Notes under the pieces: generated by a model | What the model was told of the DNA's origin: nothing | What the model saw: only the letters and a program-made list of their open reading frames with translations | Databases searched by the model: none | NCBI GenBank assembly: GCA_024036415.1 | Contig: JAMWET010003910.1 | Coordinates: 40,114-104,113 of the forward strand | Length of the DNA: 64,000 nt | Source: Prochilodus magdalenae | Taxonomy: Eukaryota; Chordata; Actinopteri; Characiformes; Prochilodontidae | Direction of reading: 5' to 3' | Made by a program: the position numbers and the translations under genes | Shown here: positions 46,506-57,289 of the stretch, piece after piece | Numbering within the stretch: position 1 is the first letter of the stretch | Layout of the letters: every line of letters starts with the position of its first letter

Positions 46506-47854
46506 TTGATGCCACATGTAGACCCTTACTCTGATTTCTTTCAGCTTCTAGATGACGTATGTTCATGTTTTGTGCTAACCTGATTGGACGCTTAAAACAG
46601 CAGCAGCATGAGTCTTATGTCTCATTCTGTGAGGCCATTGGTCAGTTGCGAAGTCGAAGTCTGATTACTTCCTGACTCATGTAGACCCAGAGTAACCCCT
46701 TTATCTGATTACCCAAGTGCATGTATACGCATGAAGCCCATTACTGGCTCCAAGTTATCGGATTTTCAAAGCCATCTAAATGCATTCAATGTCATGGCGA
46801 GGTCGCAAGGGTGGACAGGGCTCCCACCCCTCCACAAAATACCAAGCCAAGACCACCTGTGTGGTCAGAAGCTGACCTGGCTAACACGAATTACACAGAT
46901 CACTTACAGTCCTTAACTGTACAGCAGCAAGGCAGCTCTGCAAAGCAGGGGGTGGGCTACTAAACGGGCGAGGGGCTGTAGGGCCTACCCAGGTTTAATA
47001 GATGACACTCGGAAGCTTATTTAATTAGAGACTCTTTGGAAAACAGAACCGTTAAAGGGCATCACAACACAATTAGCCCAAGCTCTTCATTTCCATATAT
47101 CAGTCTTAACCTCAGGTCCTCTGTTGACCCTCCGGTGAACTGTTGCCATTTGCCCTCACATAATTACATGGGTTCCGCACTCGAGGAGCGAGGGACCTCC
47201 CTTATAGGAATAACAGGTGGAAAAGGAAAAAGAAACCGAATCGGAATTCTCGCTGCAGACGAGATGGCTCCATTCATCACTGTGATATGCCACATAATAC
47301 CTTGAGTTGTAATCAAAGCACCAGGCCCTCCATTATGGTCCTCATTCCTATAGATGCTGCATGCCTTCATCAAGGTCATCCCGTAATCACAAGGAACTAG
47401 ACGTTTAATCTCCCAGGGTGGCGGGAGTGCAAGGAACGGATTAGGAAATCACTGGGAAATAGGTACGGAAAGGAAATTGCAAACGACCCGTGGGTCACCC
47501 GGCCATAGATACAGATATTCAGTGACCTAGAAATCAGATTACTGTGCAGAGGAAGAGGGAAAAATCAAATTGAGGAACAGAGCTGGAGGGGGATACCATG
47601 TACCTGTGAAGATAAAGATTCATATCGGCAGAGATACCTGAAGGAATCTGAGGACAGGCCGAAAACTGCTCTCCAAGTTTCGGCAGGCGATGAAAACAAA
47701 GGTTATTGTCCGGTCCAGACTTTTGCGTGCATGCATTGTATCTAAAGTGACTGGACTGCTTGATTCCAAGCTATCCTCCAAAGGAACGTCTCAAACTTTC
47801 ACTTCCTGGGCTTCCTTTAAAAAAAAAAAAATACAAAGAGAGAGAGATGTGACG
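46506..47854. other. Non-coding sequence, with a unique balanced block at about 47,020-47,420
   Basis: 47,020-47,420 is non-repetitive with words such as ACACAATTAGCCC, CACATAATTACATG and CCGTAATCACAAG, typical of vertebrate regulatory elements. A weak donor-like site at about 46,883 would give only a 9-nt exon and was rejected. Confidence 0.35.
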
Positions 47855-48536
47855 TAAGCCAGGACGGGCCTTATCCCTGTACCTGACTGACCCAACATCC
47901 ATCATTACAGACATCCAGCGAGCAGTGGTGTCCTCCATGAGTCATCCTGTTAGTGCAGCACCATCGGCAGACGGCTGCACCACGCAGGACTACATGCACA
48001 TAGACCGTTACCACGACTGTCCTTAACACCACGTCACCCTCACCAAAGACTGCAGTGGTGTCGTACCAGACTGTCATGGAGTGACTCAGAATGGCAGCGG
48101 GTCATCTTCAGTGACGAGTCCCGCTATAGTCTTGGTGGAGACACCCAACGAATCCGTGTGTGGAGGCACCGTGGTCAGCACCAAGATGAACGGTTTGCTG
48201 TCACACATCCAGAAGACCTGGTGTCCCTCCGCCTCCACCCCTACCGCACCATCTGCAGGAACTGTGTGAGGATGTTCAAGCTGCATGGGATGGATTATCA
48301 CAGGACTCCATCAGGAACCTCTACAGCTCCATACCGAGACGTCTGGCGTGTTGGGTTAGCAAACACGGCGGCCCGACGCCATACTGAGAGACAGACTTCT
48401 GTATGTGTAGCTCAATAAATATTGATCATATCAGTCTACTTATCACCAGTTATTGATCCTGGTCACCTTTATCTTCCTTCCCAACACACCCGCACTCCCA
48501 CACCTCCTTCTGGGTGCAGCTGTTACTTTGATGATG
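47855..48536 (+). mobile_element. Tc1-derived deletion derivative, nearly complete
   Basis: Matches 18547-19268 from the AGGACGGGCCTTATCCCTGT segment to the terminal GCAGCTGTTACTTTGATGAT. The first catalytic Asp region (SDESRY), the shared internal junction and the C-terminal remnant are all present. The 5' tip is missing; an A-rich run and GAGAGAGAG precede it. Confidence 0.88.
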
Positions 48537-48587
48537 TGTAGATACAAAATAAGATCCCTGGACAAAAAATGAGCCCCCTGTGACTGA

Positions 48588-49072
48588 ACCGTACCTAATG
48601 GCCTGTAACTCCTCCACCAGAACCAGTAACAGCTGGGACTGGACTGGGTATGTACTGGACGAGGTTCTGGATGTAGCCACATCAGTGTTCAGACACTCTC
48701 ACATCAGAGAACTGGTCAGTTGTTCCAGATTTGATGGATGCCTTCCCTGGCACAGTTCCGAGGAGAATTCCCTGTAGGCTGGGATTGTATCCACTGCTGG
48801 TAGACCCGTATGACCGTACGCTTCCACACACCTGCAGATTTAGCTACTTCCTCACACTATGGTCTTTGGCCACGCCCACATGCAGTCCCTCCTTTTAGCC
48901 AATCATTAACATCTGCTCTGGAGCCATTTTCCACACATGGACCGAGACATTCCCTGCACTGTAGCACCTCTTCCCAATCTATGGATCCCGTCACTCACAC
49001 CCAGCAGGGGTTTATAGCCCCATCATCCTCGTGCAGCGCCATCTGCAGGAGCCTGAAGGTACTACCACCTAA
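48588..49072 (+). repeat. Family X dispersed repeat, longest copy (about 485 bp)
   Basis: Reference copy. It starts near CCGTACCTAATGGCCTGTAA and ends GAAGGTACTACCACCTAACT. Internal landmarks: GTTCTGGATGTAGCCACATC, GTGGTAGACCCG-like CTGCTGGTAGACCCGTATGA, GGCCACGCCCACATGCAG, CATTCCCTGCACTGTAGCAC, CTATGGATCCCGTCACTCAC. It has no tRNA-like promoter, no long frame, and no obvious terminal repeats. It could be part of a larger retroelement or a non-autonomous transposon. Confidence 0.8.
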
Positions 49073-49558
49073 CTCACTCTCACGCTGAAGGTTGTGTTAA
49101 AGTCCGAGTGGGCTGGTGAATCAGTGTGATCAGATATTATTACCGGGCTCTGATTACATGATCAGCCTGTATGAAGCTCCTTTCTGATGAATTAATTTAG
49201 GCCCATGTGGGTTTTAAACAGATTCATGGCACATGAAATAAAGTCCCACCTAATTAAACATTCACACACGGAAAGGAGGAGCATCATTAATCATTCCGTA
49301 GAAAGAGGATAAGTCTGAGAATAACCGGAAGCAAGATAACCCTTCCAAGAATCAGGTGAGGGTTCTTTCGGGCCACGGTAGGCCTTGTTTTCGTGAAGTA
49401 GGCCAGATGGTGGCTTAAAATAGGAGGGGATTTTTTGTTTAGTGGAAAGCTGATTCTCCAAACTTACAAAATTTCTCTTCCAGGATTCCGAGCTAACTGT
49501 CCCAATAGAAATGAGACCATGCTATCAGCTGTGTGCTGGCGTCCGACCACGACTCGGC
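49073..49558. other. Non-coding sequence
   Basis: AT-balanced and unique; ends at the TG tract. No gene recognised. Confidence 0.4.
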
Positions 49559-49692
49559 TCTTGTGTGTATGTGTATGTGTGTGTGCGTGCGTATCTGTTT
49601 GTGTGTGTATGTATGTGTGTGTGTATCTGATTGTGTGTGAGTGTTGTGTGTTTGTGGGCGTGTGTGTGTGTGTCTGTATCTGTTTGTGTCTG

Positions 49693-49725
<33 letters not shown>

Positions 49726-49835
49726 ATCTGTTTGTGTGTGTATGTATGTGTGTGTATCTGATTGTGTGTGTGTGTGCGTGTGTGTGTATGTATCTGTGTG
49801 TGTGAGTGTTGTGTGTTTGTGGGCGTATCTGTGTG

Positions 49836-49868
<33 letters not shown>

Positions 49869-50124
49869 ATCTGTTTGTGTGTGTATGTGTGTGTGTGCGT
49901 GTCTGTGTGTATGTATCTGTTTGTGTGTGTGTATGTGTGTGTGTATGTGTGTGTGTGTGCGTGTCTGTGTGTGTATGTATCTGTTTGTGTGTGTGTGTGT
50001 GTGTGTATGTGTGTGTATGTGTGTGTATGTGTATGTATGTGTGTGTGTATGTATGTGTGTGTGTTTGTGTGTGTGTATGTGTGTGTGTTTGTGTGTGTCT
50101 GTGTGTGTGTTTGTATGTGTGTAT

Positions 50125-50196
<72 letters not shown>

Positions 50197-50244
50197 GTGT
50201 GTGTGTGTATGTGTGTGTGTGTGTATGTATGTGTGTGTGTGTGT

Positions 50245-50340
<96 letters not shown>

Positions 50341-50345
50341 ATGTA

Positions 50346-50376
<31 letters not shown>

Positions 50377-50486
50377 ATGTATGTGTGTGTGTGTGTTTGT
50401 GTGTGTATGTGTGTGTCTGTGTGTGTGTGTGTTTGTATGTGTGTATCTGTTTGTGTGTGTGTCTGTGTGTGTGTGTGTGTGTGTGT

Positions 50487-50518
<32 letters not shown>

Positions 50519-50562
50519 GTGTGTATCTGATTGTGTGTGTGTGTGTATGTGTGTGTGTATCT

Positions 50563-50607
<45 letters not shown>

Positions 50608-50642
50608 TGTGAGTGTTGTGTGTTTGTGGGCGTATGTATGTG
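49559..50642. repeat. Very long (TG)n-based compound microsatellite, about 1.1 kb
   Basis: TG dinucleotides interrupted by TATG, TCTG, TGCG and TTTG words. Mosaic higher-order units such as GTGTGTATGTATGTGTGT and GTGTTGTGTGTTTGTGGGCG recur (the latter near 49,641, 49,808 and 50,613). Long open frames on both strands are Cys-Val or Thr-His artefacts. Confidence 0.97.
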
Positions 50643-51028
50643 TGTGGTGTCGGTATGGGGGCAGGGGAGAGTGTCAGCGCTCACGAGGTTTTCCGAGTAT
50701 TCCGAACGCTCTCTACGGACGTGCAGACATGTTTCATCAGCCGCTCGCCGCGGGGCCGGTGCTGGGCTGGAAAGGCGCTTACAAACACATCTCTCCCTTT
50801 AGCTCCTCTTCCCCTCGGCCTTCCACAGCTGATTTCCTCAAACAATGCACTCCTTCACTCGTCCCCACTCCTCCTCCTCCTCCCTTCATCCCTCTCTCTC
50901 CGCTGCCTGAGGTCACATCTGGTTGGGAATTTGAAGCCAGAGTGGAAACTCGCTCCTATCTCTCTCAGCCATATGTCCTACGTCCAGCCCCGGCAGAGCT
51001 GCCACCCTTCTATTCCCTGCTTTCCTTA

Positions 51029-51081
<53 letters not shown>

Positions 51082-51112
51082 CTCTCTTTCTCTCTCTCTC
51101 TCGCTCTCTCTT

Positions 51113-51160
<48 letters not shown>

Positions 51161-51295
51161 GCTCTCTCTTTCTCTCTCCATCTTTCGCTTTCTTTCTTTC
51201 GATCTTTCTGTTTCTCTCTCTCTTTCTTTCGTTTGCTCTTTCTTACTTTCACTTTCTTTCTTTCGCTCTATTTCACTTTTTCTTTTACTCTGTGT
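51029..51295. repeat. (TC)n / polypyrimidine tract
   Basis: CT dinucleotides with regular CTCG and CTTT interruptions to 51,178, then TTTC-rich polypyrimidine to about 51,295. Confidence 0.95.
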
Positions 51296-51302
51296 TTCAG
51301 TT

Positions 51303-51498
51303 CTGTGTTCCCCAGCAGGACAGGTCTGTATCTCCCCAGCAGGACAGGTCTGTATTCCCCAGCAGGACAGGTCTGTATTCCCCAGCAGGACAGGTCTGTA
51401 TTCCCCAGCAGGACAGGTCTGTGTTTCCCCAGCAGGACAGGTCTGTATTCCCCAGCAGGACAGGTCCGTGTTTCCCCAGCAGGACAGGTCTGTATTCC
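51303..51498. repeat. 23-bp minisatellite, about 8 copies
   Basis: Unit CCCCAGCAGGACAGGTCTGT plus ATT, with one-base length variants (GTGTTT). Contiguous with the polypyrimidine tract. Confidence 0.95.
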
Positions 51499-53843
51499 GC
51501 AGTGTGCCATCAAACGAAGTTGGTCTCATTTCTATTCCAGTGCATTTTTGAGGAACACGTTCTCACTTCCATTTCGGTCCTGCACGCCGAGTAATTCCTT
51601 CTTTCTTTGGGTTTTTTTTTTCAGTTCTTTTGGTGATAGCACCTAGACTGCTTTGCTGTTGCTCACACCATCACACTTTGAAGCTTTAGCATTTTATTTT
51701 AGACTCAAAGGATCCGAAAAAGAGAAGTGGAGCCTAACAAACTCCGGTTCCTGTGCAGATAGGCGCTGGATGTACTGAGCCGCTCCTCTGCAGTTCTATA
51801 AAGAACTCCTGAGAAGTTTTCGGGGAGCTACTTGTGCTTCTACCCGAGTCGTGATTTCCCTTCAGGCTACGCGGCTACACCACGAGGGCTGGGTGGTGCT
51901 GGTGGGCCTGTCGTATGAGTGTGGAATGGTTCCTGTGTTTGCAATGTTGATTAATAACACAACGTTCTTGTTCCTGGGTGCTTAGTGGGTTCTCGTAACT
52001 CCTTAGGCCTACAATGTATAGAACACTCTACTGGTCCCCATAAAGAAAAGGCGTTTGTGGTCAGGACAATGACGTTCTGAAGAGTTCTCTATTGTCCGGA
52101 ACATCTGCGGTACATTGAGTGCTGAGTAGACTTCAGGTAGCTCCTGGAACTCTCCAGAGGAGGTTTATAGAACTGTCTGGAATGATCTAGAACTTTGGAG
52201 CATGTTTTTAGAACTATCTAGAACTGGCTGGGACTGTCAAGTAATGTCCAGGTGTGCTAAACAGCCGTGTCAGGTGATGCTCCAGCTGAGTGAGTGGATG
52301 GTGGATACAGAGCTACAGGTCATTTAGAGGCATCAAGAGGCTGCGGCATCCGGCAGACGTGCTCTGCTCCGTCTGTGGACCGATTTATCAGAACCAGAGC
52401 GGTACAGTACCCAATCAGAATCTGTGATGAAGCCAGACTCAAACTCTGGAGACCAGTAGAGCATAGCCTTCAGGGATGTGAAGATACAGATCCAAGAATC
52501 TCAACTATGTTCATCCTACTTAGGCGCACCCTAGACGGAGATGCTTGTCCGCAGCAGAGCTCCACAACTTGGTGGCACCAAATGGCTGCAGCATCCGGCA
52601 TTTCATCAGAACCAGAGTGGAACAGTACTCCAGGAAAGCATCTTCTGAGACGTGCGAGGTCGACCTCAGCATGCCTGTCGGGGGTCAGGACCAACCTGGG
52701 CGCACAGTTTCACAGCACTGCAGGAGAACTCTTGAAGGTGAGGTGGACGACTGCTGCTCACGTACAGCTACACTTAGCTAACACAACTCGCGTTCCCTGC
52801 GAGTGTAGAGCGTACCTCTTCCTGGGTTCGCTTATATTTTAATGTACTAGATACTTTAGTATGTGCTCAAGTATATCTGAGTGACTGGCGTTTTGAAACA
52901 GGGCAGTTCAGTACAGTAAGTTCTACACTGCACTAATTACATACATCATACGAAGCACACAGTTTTGGAAACAGCACACACGCATGAGTGCAGGGAGTGT
53001 ACTGATATGCTGAACTTTTTCTCCTGTGCTGTGTAACGGCCACTTTAAGGCAGGTGCAGTGCGCGTGTGCACGGTGGGAAGCCAGGGCGAATAATGGAGA
53101 GTGTGGAGGAAAGCGCGGGTGAGAATGTGCGTGTGGTGAACTGTACTAGGGTGTAGCCTGGGTTCTCCAGCTGGTGTTATCTGGGAACTTGTGACGAGTG
53201 TAGTCTCGGTGCTCTCACTGTTCATTAAACTGGAAACCCCTTCACGACGTGTTCCCTGCATTTCTCTTCATGGAGGCTAAGTATCCACCTCTCTACGAGA
53301 GCACCCACCTAACACCGTACGTCCATTCGTTACAGCTGGTATACTTAAGAAAGTACATTAAACAGTATTAAATAAAATACATTAAATTCATTTTTACTTC
53401 ACCTGGGGGCTTCGGTAGCGACCAACCTACCAATACTTTAATACTTTAACTTTAAGTAATGAAGTACACCTGAGTAAATCTGAGGAATACTTACCAAGTA
53501 TACTGTATTTAGTTAGTATACTATAATCAGTGTGCGAGTACTAAACCTGTAAGCACTATTTTAATGCCTCTTTTCGGGACTAAATTTGTATCTATTAGTT
53601 TATGAAAGTAGCTACAGGTGTCCTTCAGGTGTAAGAGTATTAAACTGAGTTATACTCTGTACTGTAACTGAACGTAGTCTTACAGGTATACTGTTAGTTC
53701 ACTAGTTCATTCATTCCTCCTCTAAGCTGCGTATCAAACAGACTTGAAATTAAATAAATTAATTTCTATCATATTCTATGTAACCAGTATGTGAAATATA
53801 TTTTATTTTATTTTATTTTATTTTACTTTATTTATATTTTATT
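51499..53843. other. Non-coding sequence; a diverged local duplication at 52,330-52,640
   Basis: GCGGCATCCGGCAGACG/GCAGCATCCGGCATTTC and TATCAGAACCAGAGCGG/CATCAGAACCAGAGTGG occur twice about 235 bp apart. Frames here (up to 182 codons) have no recognisable domain. 53,330-53,830 is AT-rich. Confidence 0.4.
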
Positions 53844-54140
53844 TGGGCAGGCGTGGGCTAGAGGTTCGGGAACCAGCCTTGTGACCGGAGGGTCGCCGGT
53901 TCGATTCCCTGAACTGACAGAACGACTGAGGTGCCCTTGAGCAAGGCACCAAACCCCCAACTGCTCCCTGGGCGCTGTGGATAGGGCTGCCCACCGCTCC
54001 GGGTAAGTGTGCTCACTGCCCCCTAGTGTGTGTGTTTACTAGTGAGTGTGTATGTGGGTGTTTCACTTCACAGATGGGTTAAATGCGGAGACTAAATTTC
54101 CCCACTGTGGGATCAACAAGGGATTAATTTTCCCAGGTAG
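53844..54140 (+). mobile_element. tRNA-type SINE, full-length
   Basis: Begins GGGCAGGCGTGGGCTAGAGG with an A-box-like segment. A clear B box, GGTTCGATTCC, lies at 53898-53908, so it has an internal RNA polymerase III promoter. The tRNA-unrelated body has GAGCAAGGCACCAAACCCCC, GCTGTGGATAGGGCTGCCCA and ACTGCCCCCTAGTGTGTGTG. The tail is CCCACTGTGGGATCAACAAG, probably shared with a partner LINE. Resembles widespread fish SINEs; exact family name not assigned. Confidence 0.85.
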
Positions 54141-54720
54141 GATGATGTAAAATTAGATGTAAGTAAAATTTACTATTTTTAATAACACTTTAAATAAATA
54201 TATATTAAAAACACATTTTTAATAACATTAATAACATTTCATATAACATTTTTATATAAATAAATATATATATATATATATATATGCAATGTTTTTATAT
54301 AATTCATATAATAAGAATATAATTTATATATAATTAAATAATAGAACTATACAATTGTATATAAAATTTATTATATCATATTTAATTTGTTAATTTGCAT
54401 ATTTTACTTCATAAAGGTTTACAGTTTATATTATCACTTTAATTTATAAAAGTACTTTTAAGTATATATACTCTAAGTAAACAACTTCTCCGGTAGTTTT
54501 AAACTACTTGTACATTTTCTTTAAATAAAATTAACATAAAACTTGTAGTTTAGTTATATATTATTTTAGCAGTTTCGAAAGAGCTATTTTATAATTTATA
54601 ATAACATTTATAATTATAAATTATAAAACGTATATAATTTTTATATTATTTTTTTTGTATTTTTATATTTGGAATGTAATTTTAATGGTACTGTAAGTGG
54701 ACATCTCAGTGGACTGCAAA
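54141..54720. other. AT-rich sequence with a (TA)n tract at about 54,257-54,285
   Basis: Low-complexity AT sequence, including ATAATTTATAATAACATTTATAATTATAAATTAT-type palindromic words near 54,590-54,625. No genes. Confidence 0.6.
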
Positions 54721-54839
54721 TATAAAACTGACCCGGAATGAAATGAGTGGAACTCGGGTATCTGCTGGAGGTCGTACCCAGCGTGCTGCGGACGCAGGTG
54801 AGGAGTCTGCTACCTGGTTTCACTCCTGCAGCTGAATAT

Positions 54840-55014
54840 AAAGTTGTGGAGTGCGTGTACGTCTTTATACCTCTCACTGAAACGTGGCGCTCCAGTCGCT
54901 GCAGTGTTAAAGCATCTTTCTGCCCCGCCCACACGGGTTTCTGAAAATAGTGCAGCGCAGTAGGTGGTACTTCTTCATAGGCAGATGTGCGTCTGGCGCG
55001 CCTCCTATTTGCAT
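54840..55014 (-). promoter_or_regulatory. Promoter-like cluster on the minus strand (octamer, GC box, TATA)
   Basis: On the minus strand, in order: ATGCAAAT at 55014-55007, GGGCGGGGC at 54930-54922, and TATAAA at 54869-54864, in a CpG-rich island flanked by AT-rich DNA. Spacing fits a TATA promoter firing near 54,838. It would point toward the gypc exons on the same strand, but no first exon with a phase-1 donor was confirmed. Could be chance. Confidence 0.3.
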
Positions 55015-55699
55015 AGCCTGTGCATGTGTCTTTACAGCCTTGTTTTCACTGTGAACGTTCGCAAGACTAAACAAATTAGCCCACCGCGAGACAGCTGGCA
55101 GCTTCGGCGTAAACCTGATCAGCAGGTATGCAGACACAGAACAGCGTTCCCTCATCCGATCCGTGCTCGTGGACTCGGATCTGAGAGATAACTCCGCACA
55201 TTCCGGCCTGCTGGGCCGCTTCTCCGGGGCGAGCAGGGTGAAGCACACACACACACACAGAAGCATCTCCAGCCCTTGAAGGTTCTATCTCCGTTTCTAC
55301 GTGTTCCAGGAAAACGGGAAAAAGGCTCCTCGCGTTGTTTTGTTCTTTTCCGACTCCTCCATTCCTTTGCATCGATTTTCCTGTCCACGCTATCTTTTCA
55401 CTCGCTCTCTCCTTCCCTTTATCACCCCCTCTGTGTCATCCTCCCCCCTAGCACTTTAGAGGATCTTTGTTGGGCTCCGATTGGGCAAAAATAACATCAG
55501 CAGAGGAAGGAAGATATGTGGAGTACATACGGATCTGGGGATATTCGGATCGCTCTACCAAATCCGAATGAAAGTCCTTCAGCTTTGCGTGACCCTGTTA
55601 CTCAGTTATGTTTATTTTAGGCCTAATGACTGAACTTTCCATCACATGACCACCACAACTCCACCCAAACGTGGTGACAGTTTTCATTTCATACATGTA
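55015..55699. other. Non-coding sequence
   Basis: 55,060-55,330 is CpG-rich; a CACACACACACA tract is at about 55,247. The overlapping antisense frames at 54907-55388 have no recognised domain. Confidence 0.35.
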
Positions 55700-56258
55700 C
55701 ACACACATATACAGCTCTGTAAGAGCGCACCTGAACCCGACCAGTGTCTCTAGCTGTACAGGTTCTGGGTTTGTGTTGGTTCTGTTTGGTTCTCTACACT
55801 ACTGGAAGCATGTCTCCCAAACTCCAGATCAGATATTGTATTAGATCTGTTTATTTAGAAAATCACTAATGACCTCCAGAAGCCTGTTTTTAGAACCATG
55901 CTCGCTGTGCGTTTCACCCCAGCCACCGCTCGCCAGTCTCTCTGTAGGTCACTCGAGGTCATCTTACGGTGGGTAAGGGGCATTGGAATGAGGTGGCGCT
56001 CATCACGGTCAGTAGAGAGGGGGTTTGGCCCTCTGCCAGTCTGTAGCTGTGTTGTCCTGTGTGTTTGCTGCTTGACCTTGTTCTTATGAACCAGACGCTC
56101 ACTGTATCTGCCAGTAAAGCTAGAACCCAACCTTCGGTTCCTCACTGAGAACCTGCTGTACATGTGGAGATGCTGGTTTAAGAAGAAACTGGAGTGGGCT
56201 CTGATTTATTTCCAGTGCTGTATATTCACAGTATATAATTAGTCTACATATGTATATG

Positions 56259-56301
<43 letters not shown>

Positions 56302-56935
56302 TTTATGAATATTAATATATCATCGCTGTCCAAAGAAAAACAAGTATCTCCAAAAAGGCAACTTTACAGGAAAGGCCAAAAACCTCTTTAACTTTAATGC
56401 AAGTCAATGGAACCAGACATCTTTCCAAACAGTTTTTGGACCATTTCAGTTGGTCCATTCATCATGAGATTCTCACTTGGTGTAAACAGCAGCTGATGTG
56501 TTCAAATGATGCATAAAAGTAAAAATGGACAAAGTGGAGATACATGGTTTTCATTGGACAGCGACGATATTTTAAAATACTAAAATTGTACTTTAATATA
56601 AAAACCCACTCTCTACTGACCGTGATGAGCGCCACCTCATTCCAATGTCCCTTACCCACCGTAAGATGACCTCGAGTGACCTACAGAGAGACTGGCGAGC
56701 GGTGGCTGGGGTGAACCGCACAGCGAGCATGGTTCTAAAAACAGGCTTCTGGAGGTCATTAGTGATTTTCTAAATAAACAGATCTAATACAATATCTGAT
56801 CTGGAGTTTGGGAGACATGGTTCCAGTAGTGTAGAGAATCAAACAGAACCAACACAAACCCAGAACCTGCACACCTAGAGACACTGATCACTTACAGGTG
56901 AGCTGTTACACTTTTCCAGAGCTGTGTGTATATAT
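55700..56935. repeat. Long inverted repeat, about 325-bp arms with a 580-bp spacer
   Basis: Left arm 55700-56023 is matched in reverse by 56607-56935. Landmarks: GGTTCTGGGTTTGTGTTGGT (left) against ACCAACACAAACCCAGAACC (right), and ACCTCGAGTGACCTACAGAG (right) against its complement near 55,945. Differences are few. The outer tips (CAGCTCTG, CAGAGCTGTG) resemble fish transposon ends, so the whole may be a fold-back element. The spacer holds an AT microsatellite and a family B MITE. Confidence 0.9.
56327..56571 (+). mobile_element. MITE family B, near-complete copy inside the inverted repeat
   Basis: Ends CATCGCTGTCCAAAGAAAAA and TTTTCATTGGACAGCGACGA are inverted. Internal words match 4428-4675 in order. 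It lies in the spacer, so it either inserted into the fold-back structure or is part of it. Confidence 0.85.
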
Positions 56936-57289
56936 AGGTATATACGGTATAAATGCACAGTGTCCTTGCGGTATGTGTATGTTGTCTGTGGCTCTGGCTG
57001 CCGAATCCCAATGTTCCTCCTCCGTGTTGTGTAAATATACACATTCAGCGACTTCCTCGTGTGAGGAGTGGATTAGATATCGCAGCCGAGAGGCATCTCT
57101 GCAACTCCGGTTCTCATGTAACTTTTGTTTAAGGGAGTTAAAATGACGGGTTGGGCTCGTCATGTGGTCAGGCGGTGATATAGGCAGAAAGTCTGTGGTT
57201 TATTTATGGATAAAGAGTGTGGGTGGAGAAACATATTGCTTTACTGATGACAGGAAATCGCTTTACTGATGCTCAGAACAGTCGATGTA

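Noticed and set aside
49464..50802. Frames of 250-406 codons rich in Thr-His or Cys-Val
   Set aside because: Direct translations of the TG microsatellite.
50531..51646. Frames of 312 and 371 codons (Ser-Leu-rich, then PAGQV repeats)
   Set aside because: They run through the TG and TC tracts and the 23-bp array; no gene structure.
52294..52842. 182-codon plus-strand frame
   Set aside because: Contains a local diverged duplication and no known motif; no splice or promoter context.
53480..53535. Excellent donor-like GTAAGT at about 53,485 on the minus strand with an acceptor 52 nt upstream
   Set aside because: The only phase compatible with gypc contains a stop, and the sequence is a local TAGTATACT low-complexity stretch.
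54745..54800. Plus-strand ATG with 18 open codons ending at a CAG|GTGAGG donor
   Set aside because: No matching downstream acceptor or homology; likely chance within a CpG-rich patch.
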